Below are positions 8,600-16,348 of a stretch of DNA of 27,082 bases, piece after piece. Position 1 is the stretch's first letter. Each line of letters starts with the position of its first letter. Origin of the DNA: an uncultured Phycisphaerales bacterium (GTDB taxonomy: Bacteria; Planctomycetota; Phycisphaerae; Sedimentisphaerales; Anaerobacaceae); contig CALEZT010000183.1 of assembly GCA_937927975.1 (NCBI GenBank), positions 1-27,082 of the forward strand, in the 5' to 3' direction. The notes beneath the pieces are model-generated. The model searched no databases. It was not told the DNA's origin and saw nothing but the letters and a program-made list of their open reading frames with translations. The position numbers and the translations under genes are program-made.

Positions 8600-10144
8600 A
8601 TGAATTCTATTTCCTGCGTCTCGACACGCATACTTTTGTGGCACTCCGCCGCATTCATTCTCTTCGCCCTTGGCCCTTTGGTCCCCGCATCTTCCGCTCC
8701 ACCCAATATCATCCTCATGATGGGCGATGACCACGGCTGGGAAGAAACGGGCTATCACGGGCATCCGCATGTGAAGACGCCGGTGCTCGACACGATGGCG
8801 GCGCAGGGGCTGCGGCTGGAGCGTTTTCACTCGGCGCATCCGAGTTGCTCGCCCACACGGGCGAGTTTCCTCACCGGGCGGCATCCGAACCGCATGGGCG
8901 CCTTCGCGCCGGGTTGGTCGCTCCGGCCGGAGGAAATCACCCTGGGCCACGTGCTGCAGAAGGCGGGCTTCCATTGCGCGCATTTCGGCAAGTGGCACGT
9001 GGGCACTGTCAAGGCGGACTCGCCGACGAATCCGGGTGCGATGGGTTTCCATGAGTGGCTCTCACACGACAACTTCTTCGAGCTGAATCCGTCGCTCTCT
9101 CGCAATGGCGATGCACCGCAGGTCTTCAAAGGCGAAAGCTCCGAGATTCTCGTGCGCGAGGCGATTGCGTTCATCGACCACGCGCGAAAGGAAGGAAAAC
9201 CTTTCTTCGCCATCGTATGGTTCGGCTCGCCGCATGAGCCTTACAGCGGCCTGCCGGCCGATCTTGCGCTCTACGACGACCTGCCCGCGAGATACACGAA
9301 GCAGGTGCGCCTTACCTCGAACGAAACCGGCCGCCCCGTCACGCGACCGCTCGGCGAGGTGTTGCGCGAGCGATACGCGGAGATCACCGCGATGGATCGT
9401 GCCATCGGCACATTGAGGGATCATCTGGCCGCAACCGGCTTGCGCAACGACACGCTGCTGTTCTATTGCGGCGACAACGGCACCTCGCCCGACGCCACGC
9501 TTGCCTCGCCGCACCGCGGCACGAAGGGGCAAGTCTATGAAGGCGGCACGCTCGTCCCCGGACTCGTCGAGTGGCCCGCCCGGATCAAGTCGCCGCGCGC
9601 CAGCAACGTGCTCGCGCACACCAGCGACCTGTTGCCTACCCTCTGCTCGCTCACCGGCCAGCCGCTGCCGGAGCGCCCGCTCGATGGCATCGACCTCACG
9701 CCCGTGCTTGACGGTATGATGACCGCGCGTCCCGCGCCGATTTTCTTCTGGGACTACAACATCGCGCGCCTCACCGCCGTGAACGCATCGCCCTACATCG
9801 ACCCCGAGCAGCAAAAGGGCACCACCCCGCTCGCCAAGCTCGCCGGCGGCAAGGCCACTCGCGACTTCAATAACCTCCGTCATCCCGGCGACATCACCGA
9901 TGCCGACCTCCTCGGCGCCCGCGCCATCATTGAAGGCCGGTTCAAGCTGGTCATCCACGACGGCAAACAGTCCGCCACGCCCAACATTGAACTCTTCGAT
10001 CTTGAGTCCGACCCCGGCGAGACAACGAGCCTCACCGGGCAGCAACCAGAACGCGTCCGACAACTCCAAGCCAAGCTCCACGACTGGCAGCAGTCCGTCT
10101 TGAAGAGCCTCACAGGGTCCGATTATGCGAGAACTCTCAAGTAA
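8600..10144 (+). CDS. Secreted sulfatase, family S1 (514 aa), atypical codon use
   Basis: The start is ATG 8600, with GGAGGAAGGA just upstream; an in-frame ATG at 8552 lacks a good site. Residues 1-33 are a signal peptide (LLWHSAAFILFALGPLVPA, cleaved near SSA). Metal pair DD is at 43-44 (MMGDDHGWEE), the formylglycine motif C-S-P-T-R at 83-87, FGKWHVG follows, then CGDNGTSPDAT with the second metal Asp-Asn and HRGTKGQVYEGGTLVPG with the conserved Lys. The protein is complete and should be active after Cys modification. Its 3' two thirds prefer CTC and other C-ending codons, whereas the neighbouring sulfatases prefer CTG, which hints at a separate origin. The substrate is unknown. Confidence 0.9.
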   Translation: MNSISCVSTRILLWHSAAFILFALGPLVPASSAPPNIILMMGDDHGWEETGYHGHPHVKTPVLDTMAAQGLRLERFHSAHPSCSPTRASFLTGRHPNRMGAFAPGWSLRPEEITLGHVLQKAGFHCAHFGKWHVGTVKADSPTNPGAMGFHEWLSHDNFFELNPSLSRNGDAPQVFKGESSEILVREAIAFIDHARKEGKPFFAIVWFGSPHEPYSGLPADLALYDDLPARYTKQVRLTSNETGRPVTRPLGEVLRERYAEITAMDRAIGTLRDHLAATGLRNDTLLFYCGDNGTSPDATLASPHRGTKGQVYEGGTLVPGLVEWPARIKSPRASNVLAHTSDLLPTLCSLTGQPLPERPLDGIDLTPVLDGMMTARPAPIFFWDYNIARLTAVNASPYIDPEQQKGTTPLAKLAGGKATRDFNNLRHPGDITDADLLGARAIIEGRFKLVIHDGKQSATPNIELFDLESDPGETTSLTGQQPERVRQLQAKLHDWQQSVLKSLTGSDYARTLK

Positions 10145-10262
10145 CCTCACACCCCGCAGACCGCGATGATTATTCCAGACGCTCTGCAATAGAAGCCCTG
10201 ATCTATTATTGTTGATGCTGTCGTCGGAATCCAGATGATCCCAAATCGATAAAGGCAATCCT

Positions 10263-11876
10263 ATGATTTCTCACCGCAAGATGGTCTTTGCACTTCTGAT
10301 TGTGGCAATCCATGGGTCGGTCGTTTCGGTGGTTGCAGGAGGTTTCCGTGGACACAGCGGCAAGGTCCCCATGGTAATGCTGCTGCCGGCCGGCAGCGCG
10401 ACTTCTCCGGATGAGCTTGTCACTTACGAAGCCTTCGGTGCCCGTGGCGACGGTGTCCACGACGATCTCCCGGCGATCTGCAAAGCGCATGAATCCGCCA
10501 ATTCACGCGGATTACGCGTCAAGACAAGGCCGGACGCGACCTACCATCTCGGCACAAAGGCGCTGACCGCGATCATCGCCACCGATACCGACTGGGGCGC
10601 CTCGCGTTTCGTTATTGACGATACAGAAGTTGAGGAACACAGGAGGTCTTTGTTCGAAGTGCGTTCGCTGCTTGGGCGTGAGGAGATCAAGATCGAGCGT
10701 TTGACACGGGACCAGAAGCAATTGGATGTGCGGCCGCCGCAGGACTGTTACGTCCAGGTGACGAACAACAAGATCAAACGCTATATCCGGCGCGGCCTCA
10801 ACCAGAACGCGGGGACATCCCAACGCGATTGCTTCATCTTGCGTCGGGACGGCTCTATCGAGGGCGACATCGACTGGGATTACGATACGGTCGATCGCGT
10901 GGAGGCCCATCCGATCGACGAAAAGCGGCTTGTTCTACGCGGCGGCGTCTTCACGACGACAGCCAACAAGATGAAGCAGGAGGTCGGCTACAACTACTGG
11001 GCGAGGAATATCCGGGTGACCCGTTCCAATACGGAAGTGGACGGTCTGACTCACTACATCGTCGGGGAGACCGAAGTGGGCCATCCCTATTTGGGCTTCA
11101 TCAGTGTCAGCGATTGCGCCAACGTAACGCTGCGTAACTGCTTCGCCACCGCCCACAAAACCTACAAGACCATCGGAGCGGCGGGCAAGCCGGTGAGCAT
11201 GGGGTCATACGACTACAGCGCCAGCAGCGTCGTGAATTTTACCATGATCGGCTGTCGCATGGAGAATATCAACGACCGCACGCGATGGGGTGTCATCGGC
11301 ACGAACTTCTGCAAGAACATCGTGCTGGAAGACTGCACCCTCTCCCGGATGGATACGCATATGGGGGTCTCCGGCGTCTATACGATCCGTCGCTGCACCC
11401 TCGGATATGCGGGCCTCAACGCCATCGGCCGCGGCCTGCTGACCGTGGAGGATTCGACCTTGTACGGCAGCTCCCTGATCAACTTCCGCAGCGATTACGG
11501 CAGCACCTGGGAGGGCGATGTCGTGATCCGCAACTGCCGCTGGATCCCCAACAGTGGCGGCACCAGCCGACCGCAGATGATATCCACCAGCAACGACGGC
11601 ATGCACAATTTTGGCTATCCCTGCTTCATGGCGCGCCAAATAACCATCGATGGACTCTTCGTTGATGACTCGAACCATCCGGAAGACTACCCCGGCCTGT
11701 GCTTCTTCAGCGACCCCGACGGCGGCAAAGACTTCCCACAGGCCCAACGGCCCTTCCCGTACCAGCCGTGTCGGACGCTGCGTGTTCGGGGGCTCACCAT
11801 CGCCAGCGGGAAGACACCGCGCATTTCACCGAATGCCCACCTTGAGAAAAGCGTTGTCTTCATCGGGGAGCCATAA
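10263..11876 (+). CDS. Secreted pectate-lyase-like parallel beta-helix protein
   Basis: This 537-residue protein has a signal peptide over residues 1-26 and a weak AAAGG site 9 bases before ATG 10263. YEAFGARGDGVHDDLPAI at about residues 56-73 is the hallmark entry strand of the pectate lyase superfamily (PF12708-type) right-handed beta-helix. Helix-rung repeats follow, such as ISVSDCANVTLRNCFA, FTMIGCRMENIN, NIVLEDCTLS, YTIRRCTLGYAG, LLTVEDSTLYGS and VVIRNCRW, each with an N/D-C-T turn. Such proteins are polysaccharide lyases or hydrolases (GH28, GH110, several PL families). Catalytic residues cannot be assigned from sequence alone. Its place between sulfatases suggests that it cuts, or binds, the desulfated backbone. 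It is 118 bp downstream of a sulfatase and could be cotranscribed. Confidence 0.8.
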   Translation: MISHRKMVFALLIVAIHGSVVSVVAGGFRGHSGKVPMVMLLPAGSATSPDELVTYEAFGARGDGVHDDLPAICKAHESANSRGLRVKTRPDATYHLGTKALTAIIATDTDWGASRFVIDDTEVEEHRRSLFEVRSLLGREEIKIERLTRDQKQLDVRPPQDCYVQVTNNKIKRYIRRGLNQNAGTSQRDCFILRRDGSIEGDIDWDYDTVDRVEAHPIDEKRLVLRGGVFTTTANKMKQEVGYNYWARNIRVTRSNTEVDGLTHYIVGETEVGHPYLGFISVSDCANVTLRNCFATAHKTYKTIGAAGKPVSMGSYDYSASSVVNFTMIGCRMENINDRTRWGVIGTNFCKNIVLEDCTLSRMDTHMGVSGVYTIRRCTLGYAGLNAIGRGLLTVEDSTLYGSSLINFRSDYGSTWEGDVVIRNCRWIPNSGGTSRPQMISTSNDGMHNFGYPCFMARQITIDGLFVDDSNHPEDYPGLCFFSDPDGGKDFPQAQRPFPYQPCRTLRVRGLTIASGKTPRISPNAHLEKSVVFIGEP

Positions 11877-11967
11877 GCCAGGCCTGCTCTGTACAGGGGT
11901 TCTGTGACAGATAAGGTGGACCGGCTTGTGGAGTACCTACGGTCAATCCGAGCGAGCGGCCGCCTGT

Positions 11968-13223
11968 TCACTGAATGACAACCATCTGATGGATCTCAAA
12001 CCCTGGCACATGCACCTGCAAGAGGCCGTGGTTCCAGGTCCAGTTGTCGCACGCTGTGCCTTGCGGCTGGAGCACCACCTGCGCCGGGCGTGCCGGCAGC
12101 CGCACCGTGATGCGGCACGCGGGGGCCGGTGGCATCGACGGCTCTGCCGGTCAGCAGCACTCGTCCACCCTCCTGTACAAAACGGCGCAGGGCGTTCTGA
12201 TTGGCCACGGAAAGTTGGGGGGAGTCCTCGAAAATCAGCAGCCGGCTGCGGATAGCGCCGATCTCCAAACGATGATCCGAGACCATTTCGGGGCTCAGGT
12301 GAAGGCGACGCAGGCCTTCGCATGTGGCCAACAGCGCCGGGTTCTGGCGGGGGAATGCGGCGGGAGTGACGGTGTTGGCTGCATAATGGGCGGTCGCCCC
12401 GTGGAACAGCGCGACATCCGGCATCGCCCGGCTGTCGAGGCACCACGCCTGACGTGCTCGCAGGAAGGGGGCAACGATTTTCCCCAGCATCTCCTGCCGC
12501 TCCAGCACCAGTCCGCTCTGCCGCGTGGGGTTATCCCACGCAAAATAGCGTCCGCCGTGGGCCAGGATGATACCCATCTCCTGCTCGATCTGCGGCCTGG
12601 GCTTGGAAAGCATGCGGCCTTTGTCATGTACGAACACCGTGGTCATCAGGTCTAATGGCTTGCCCTGCGAGTCATACCAGATCGCATCCGGCGCCAGGTC
12701 TTCGACGCGTGTGGCATGAACCGGTAAGATAATCGATGCCGGGTGGCGGCTCCTCAGACATACGCAGCGAGTAGGCCCAGTTCACCGCAATCAGGCAGTT
12801 GGGATCACGCTGTTTGATGCGTGTGGCGGTGTCACGCACGAATTCGCGGTAGATCTGCCGCTGCATCTCCTTGAATGCCTCCCATCCGAGGTCCTTCGCC
12901 GTCGCGGGCGCGTCGAGCTTCTGCTCCCGGCGGAAGCGGTCCCGACATTCCGCACAGTAGCAGTTGGCCACGGTGAAGCAGGAGCCATCGAACCAGAAGC
13001 CGCCGGGACGGTAGCCCTCCATGATCTCGTCGATCATCGGCCAGAGATATCCCTCAGCAAAACCCGAGTGATCGCACAGCGCCCGATCGATCGGGGCTCC
13101 ATTGGCCCTGACGCGATTCCATGCCGGACGGCGCTTCATGATTTCGCCGCCCCGACCCAGGTTGTAGTAGGCGGAGAACACGTATCCCTCTTGGCGCGAT
13201 GTCGCTCCACACACGCCTCTGTG
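11968..13223 (-). pseudogene. GHL6-like glycoside hydrolase, broken in three frames
   Basis: The pieces, 5' to 3': 13214 to about 12715 contains GYVFSAYYNLGRG, a substrate-side strand and GFWFDGSCFTVANCYCAECR, the barrel core with its F-D-G and C-Y-C-x-x-C motif, ending at IDYLTG. A frameshift near 12705-12722 moves the frame to VEDLAPDAIWYDSQGKPLD, FAWDNPT and PDVALFHGATAHYA, up to EGGRVLLTGRA. A further change of frame near 12112-12135, with about 150 residues apparently missing, leads to ITVRLPARPAQVVLQPQ and FEIHQMVVIQ, ending in TGA at 11968-11970. The 5' part is lost at the IS3 element that starts at 13234. The family is an alpha-amylase-superfamily barrel with a C-terminal sandwich acting on glycosides. 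It cannot make a working enzyme. The family name is less certain than the pseudogene status. Confidence 0.75.
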
Positions 13224-13233
13224 TCAGAATAGA

Positions 13234-13247
13234 TGAGACAATTCCTT
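13234..13247. repeat. Left terminal inverted repeat of the IS3 element
   Basis: TGAGACAATTCCTT pairs with the reverse complement of the right end, with one mismatch (A for G at position 8). Confidence 0.85.
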
Positions 13248-13284
13248 GCTGAGAATTAGAGTAGAGGGCAAGGAGATTAGAATT

Positions 13285-13998
13285 ATGCTGGATGGTATGG
13301 ATACGAAACAGAACAAGAGGTTGTTGGCCACGGAGAGAGGGGAGCCGCAGCGCAGCGGAGGCGAGCCGAACGCAGGGGCCAACAACCGGGCCGCCGATTC
13401 CCCCGCCCCTGATCCGGAGGTCCTGGCCCAACCCCGCAGGCGACGGTTCACCGCAGCGTACAAGGCCGGCGTGGTCGAAGAGGCGCAGCGGTGTACAAAG
13501 CCCGGAGAACTCGGGGCCCTCCTGCGACGAGAAGGCCTGTATTCCTCGGCCCTGACCCAGTGGCGTCGGCAATACCAATCCGGCGCCCTCCAGGGCCTCC
13601 AGGAGGCCAAACGTGGCCGCAAACGCACACGTGATCCCCGGAACCAGGAACTCGAACGTTTCCAGCGGGAGAACGAGCGATTGAACAAGAAGCTGGGCCA
13701 GGCGGAGCTGATTATTGAGATCCAAAAAAAGTTGCGGCCCTGCTGGGCAATCCCCTCGAGACGCCGCCGAACGGCGGGCCCTGGCCTCGCATCCGGTGTA
13801 CACCCAGCCCGAGCTGCTGGCCACCCGGCCCAACGAGGTCTGGTCCTGGGATATTACCAAGCTCAAGGGACCTGTGAAATGGACCTACTATTACTTATAT
13901 TTCATCCTGGATCTCTTCAGCCGGTACGTCGTCGGCTGGATGATCGCCGAACGGGAGTCGGCCACGCTCGCCCAACGCTTGATCGCGGACAGTTGTAA
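13285..13998 (+). CDS. IS3-family OrfA with an out-of-frame tail
   Basis: ATG 13285 is preceded by AAGGAG at 9 bases. A TTG at 13246 in the same frame is less likely. The genuine OrfA part carries RRRFTAAYKAGVVEEAQR and GLYSSALTQWRRQYQ, the helix-turn-helix that binds the terminal repeats, then a leucine-zipper-like helix (LERFQRENERLNKKLGQAEL) ending IIEIQKK. The heptamer A-AAA-AAG (13725-13731) is in the right phase for -1 programmed frameshifting; shifted, the protein continues VAALLGNPLE, the normal family sequence. Unshifted, it runs ~90 codons antiparallel in sense to orfB's true frame, producing a meaningless tail. The DNA-binding part may still be made and could act as an inhibitor of related elements (inference). 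Confidence 0.7.
   Translation: MLDGMDTKQNKRLLATERGEPQRSGGEPNAGANNRAADSPAPDPEVLAQPRRRRFTAAYKAGVVEEAQRCTKPGELGALLRREGLYSSALTQWRRQYQSGALQGLQEAKRGRKRTRDPRNQELERFQRENERLNKKLGQAELIIEIQKKLRPCWAIPSRRRRTAGPGLASGVHPARAAGHPAQRGLVLGYYQAQGTCEMDLLLLIFHPGSLQPVRRRLDDRRTGVGHARPTLDRGQL
13724..13731 (+). promoter_or_regulatory. Slippery heptamer for -1 translational frameshifting
   Basis: A run of seven A followed by G reads A-AAA-AAG in the orfA frame, the standard IS3-family slip site. A -1 shift restores VAALLG, the sequence expected after IIEIQKK in this subgroup. No stimulating stem-loop was verified. Confidence 0.6.
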
Positions 13999-14464
13999 CA
14001 AGCAGAAGATCGTCAAAGACCAACTGACGCTGCACGCCGATCGGGGCTCCTCGATGAAGTCCAAGGCGGTGGTCCTGTTGCTGGCGGGTTTGGGGGTCAC
14101 CAAGACCCACAGCCGCCCGCACGTATCCAATGACAATCCGTTCTCGGAAAGCCAGTTCAAGACCATGAAGTATCGTCCGGAGTTTCCCGAACGCTTCGGT
14201 TCTCTCCAGGATGCGCGGGCCTTCGGCTGTGCCTTCTTCCCCTGGTATAACGGTGAGCATCGCCATTCCGGCGTGGCGCTCTATACCCCATCCGACGTGC
14301 ACTACGGCCGAGTCCACGAGGTTCACCAACGTCGTCAGGCGGCCTTGGACGCCGCCTATCAGCGGTCGCCCAACCGCTTCCTACACAAACCGCCCGAGGC
14401 GGCGTTGCCCCCTCAGGCCGTCTGGATCAATCCGCCCAAGGAGGCCGCAAAAACAACGGATTGA
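13769..14464 (+). pseudogene. IS3-family OrfB (DDE integrase core) missing its N-terminus
   Basis: The rve integrase core is complete: the first Asp is in EVWSWDITKL, the second in LTLHADRGSS and the Glu in NDNPFSESQF, 35 residues after the second Asp (DD35E). HRHSGVALYTPSDVHYGR is the family's C-terminal motif. The HTH_21 N-terminal region of about 110 residues is absent: OrfA-type sequence VAALLGNPLE jumps within ~20 codons to RALASHPVYTQPELLATRPN. This core lies in a third frame, different from both orfA and its -1 product, so slippage does not produce a fusion transposase. No ribosome site precedes it. It is an internally deleted, inactive gene. Confidence 0.8.
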
Positions 14465-14482
14465 TTAGAGCTTAATTGTGAA

Positions 14483-14496
14483 AAGGAACTGTCTCA
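14483..14496. repeat. Right terminal inverted repeat of the IS3 element
   Basis: AAGGAACTGTCTCA ends the element 18 bp after the orfB stop region and mirrors the left end in 13 of 14 positions. Confidence 0.85.
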
Positions 14497-14750
14497 TTCA
14501 ACTTGACAACTTCCGTTTCCACCACATACATCGGGTTGTCGGCATGGCTTTTATCACCGGGATAACCTCGCAAACAAATGGCTAAACTCGACATAAAGGT
14601 AGTTCTACTGTAACCGATCTATCCTGAGCCGCCCGGATGGAGGCGTAGGCGCAGGCCCTGCCGAAGCCGGAGAGAGAAAAGATCCGAATGCTGCTCCGTC
14701 AAGTGGAGCGAAGGTTCTGAACGTTCCGCGGGTCACTGCTGTCGCGCGAC
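14497..14750. other. Intergenic stretch between IS3 element and sulfatase
   Basis: No gene is assigned. On the reverse strand from about 14620 to the IS end, an open stretch of ~45 codons reads CLRGYPGDKSHADNPMYVVE, which looks protein-like but has no start or known family; it could be the remnant of the sequence the IS landed in. No terminator for the sulfatase at 14751 is evident. Confidence 0.3.
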
Positions 14751-16133
14751 TCAGCGTTGACCTTGGCCTTGGCCTGTGCCCCAAAGCGGCGCGACGTTCG
14801 CCCTGTTCCAGGCATCCCAGGTGGCCTGAAGCTCCTTTACCTTATCCGGCATCGCGGCGGAGAGGTCTCTGGTCTCGCCGATATCGGCAGCGAGGTTGTA
14901 GAGCCTGGCGGCGGTGACCGGCTGGTTACGCGCCGCGGTGTGCGTATCGGCGTTGCTGTCGTAGCGGACCAGCTTGTAGTCACCCACGCGGACGGCCATC
15001 TGCTCGCCGAAACGCCAATAGAGCGCATCGTGCGGAGCACCTGTCTTCTCGCCGGTCAAGAAGGGCAGCAGATTCACGCCTTCGAGTTTCGGGTCTTGAT
15101 CGACCTGCACGCCGGCTGCTGCCAGGGCGGTGGTGGTGAGGTCCAATTGAATGGCGGGCTGGATGTAGACGCCGGGTTTCACATGGCCGGGCCAGGACAC
15201 GACGAATGGGACGCGGATCCCGCCTTCCAGCGTGGTGCGCTTGGAGCCGCGCAGCGGATCGTTCCGGGAGGCGTTGACCGTCGTTCCGGGCATGGTCGGC
15301 CCCCCGTTGTCGCTGATGAAACAGACGAGCGTATTCTGTTCCAGACCGGTTTGAACCAGCTTCCTGCGTACGCGGCCGATCGCCTCGTCCATCGGCAACA
15401 TCATCGCGTCATAGGTGCGGCGTTTGTCGTCTGTCTCCCGGGCGAACCTCGCCCGGCGCTCGTCCGTGGCCTGCATGGGCGTATGGACGGCGTTGAACGC
15501 CAGACAGAGGAACCACGGCTCACCCTTGTGCCGCTCGATGAACGCGACGGCCTGGCGCCCGAAGGCGTCGGTCGTATAGTCGAGCTCGGTGACCGGCTCG
15601 ACGCCGCGCAGGATGCCGGCCGGCTTGAAGTAGTCGTGGGCGCCCCCGAGGAAACCGTAGAACTCATCAAAACCGCGTTTCTGTGGGTGAAATTGAGGCT
15701 CGGCGCCGAGGTGCCACTTCCCGACCAGGCCGGTTACATAACCGGCAGCCTTGAGGCGGTCGGCGATCGTTCGTTCAGCGAGCGGCAGGCCACTGCTGCC
15801 CGAAGGATTGAACTCATGGCCGAACCGCGTTTGGTAACGGCCCGTCATCAGTCCGGCCCGCGTCGGCGAACAGTACGGACCGGAGACATAGCCGTTGGTG
15901 AAGCGCACCCCGGAGGTGGTGAGTGCATCGAGGTTGGGCGTGGGAATATCCTTGCATCCGTGAAACCCCACGTCCGCATAGCCCATATCATCGCCGACGA
16001 TGAAGAGGATGTTCGGGCGCGAGGAGGCTGCGAGGCCCCCTGAGGCAAGCGTCAGACACGAGAGAACCACGGACAGAAGACCGATGCGGATGGCCGTGTG
16101 ACGCCTGGAGTTAACATCGCCAAGCAGAGACAT
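14751..16133 (-). CDS. Secreted sulfatase, family S1, arylsulfatase-A-like (460 aa)
   Basis: ATG 16133 has a perfect AGGAGG 6 bases upstream. Signal peptide: residues 13-36 (IRIGLLSVVLSCLTLASGG, cleaved near LAA). The N-terminal metal pair DD is at 48-49 (FIVGDDMGYADVG), C-S-P-T-R is at 88-92, then GKWHLGAEP, FISDNGGPTM with the second Asp-Asn, and RGSKRTTLEGGIRVPF with the conserved Lys. This is the compact arylsulfatase A / N-acetylgalactosamine-6-sulfatase-like layout (family knowledge), so an exo-acting glycan 4- or 6-O-sulfatase is plausible but not shown. All catalytic residues are intact. It is divergent from the GH127-like gene, so the two may share control. Confidence 0.92.
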   Translation of the reverse strand: MSLLGDVNSRRHTAIRIGLLSVVLSCLTLASGGLAASSRPNILFIVGDDMGYADVGFHGCKDIPTPNLDALTTSGVRFTNGYVSGPYCSPTRAGLMTGRYQTRFGHEFNPSGSSGLPLAERTIADRLKAAGYVTGLVGKWHLGAEPQFHPQKRGFDEFYGFLGGAHDYFKPAGILRGVEPVTELDYTTDAFGRQAVAFIERHKGEPWFLCLAFNAVHTPMQATDERRARFARETDDKRRTYDAMMLPMDEAIGRVRRKLVQTGLEQNTLVCFISDNGGPTMPGTTVNASRNDPLRGSKRTTLEGGIRVPFVVSWPGHVKPGVYIQPAIQLDLTTTALAAAGVQVDQDPKLEGVNLLPFLTGEKTGAPHDALYWRFGEQMAVRVGDYKLVRYDSNADTHTAARNQPVTAARLYNLAADIGETRDLSAAMPDKVKELQATWDAWNRANVAPLWGTGQGQGQR

Positions 16134-16217
16134 AGGTTTCCTCCTATAATATGTGATCGAACGGCACGCCAGCTCTCAATTCGGGCCCAGGACTTCGGTC
16201 GGCGTGTACCGGGCTCT

Positions 16218-16246
16218 ATTGTACCCCGGCTCGGCCGCGAGTTCAA
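16218..16246 (-). promoter_or_regulatory. Candidate promoter for the arylsulfatase-like gene
   Basis: On the reverse strand TTGAAC (16241-16246) and TACAAT (16218-16223) are 17 bases apart; 4 of 6 and 5 of 6 positions match consensus. The leader to ATG 16133 would be about 78 nt. Confidence 0.45.
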
Positions 16247-16274
16247 CGGGCATAGGGAAACATCAATCCAGCCC

Positions 16275-16303
16275 TTGCAGAGACCAGGTCAGGCCTATAG
16301 CAT
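16275..16303 (+). promoter_or_regulatory. Weak candidate promoter for the GH127-like gene
   Basis: TTGCAG (16275-16280) and TAGCAT (16298-16303) are 17 bases apart, each matching 3-4 of 6 positions. It lies back to back with the reverse-strand promoter in a 215 bp divergent gap. Confidence 0.25.
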
Positions 16304-16348
16304 GGGATGCGTCGTGTTCACCTGGAGACCTCCGTGGAGATGCATGTG

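Larger units (their letters stand above)
13234..14496 (+). mobile_element. Defective IS3-family insertion sequence (1263 bp)
   Basis: The element is bounded by inverted repeats TGAGACAATTCCTT (13234-13247) and AAGGAACTGTCTCA (14483-14496), matching 13 of 14 bases and ending TG...CA as in the IS3 family. Inside are an orfA with a -1 slippery site and a 5'-deleted orfB. The flanking bases (AGA to the left, TTC to the right) do not form a direct repeat, so no target duplication survives. It abuts the truncated 5' end of the glycoside hydrolase wreck. It could at most move with transposase supplied in trans. Confidence 0.85.

Noticed and set aside
9062..10258. Open frame of 398 aa on the reverse strand
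   Set aside because: Antisense to the sulfatase at 8600-10144; no ribosome site or known domain.
14757..16043. Open frame of 428 aa on the forward strand
   Set aside because: Fully antisense to the sulfatase at 14751-16133, whose DD, CSPTR and SDNG motifs are all intact.
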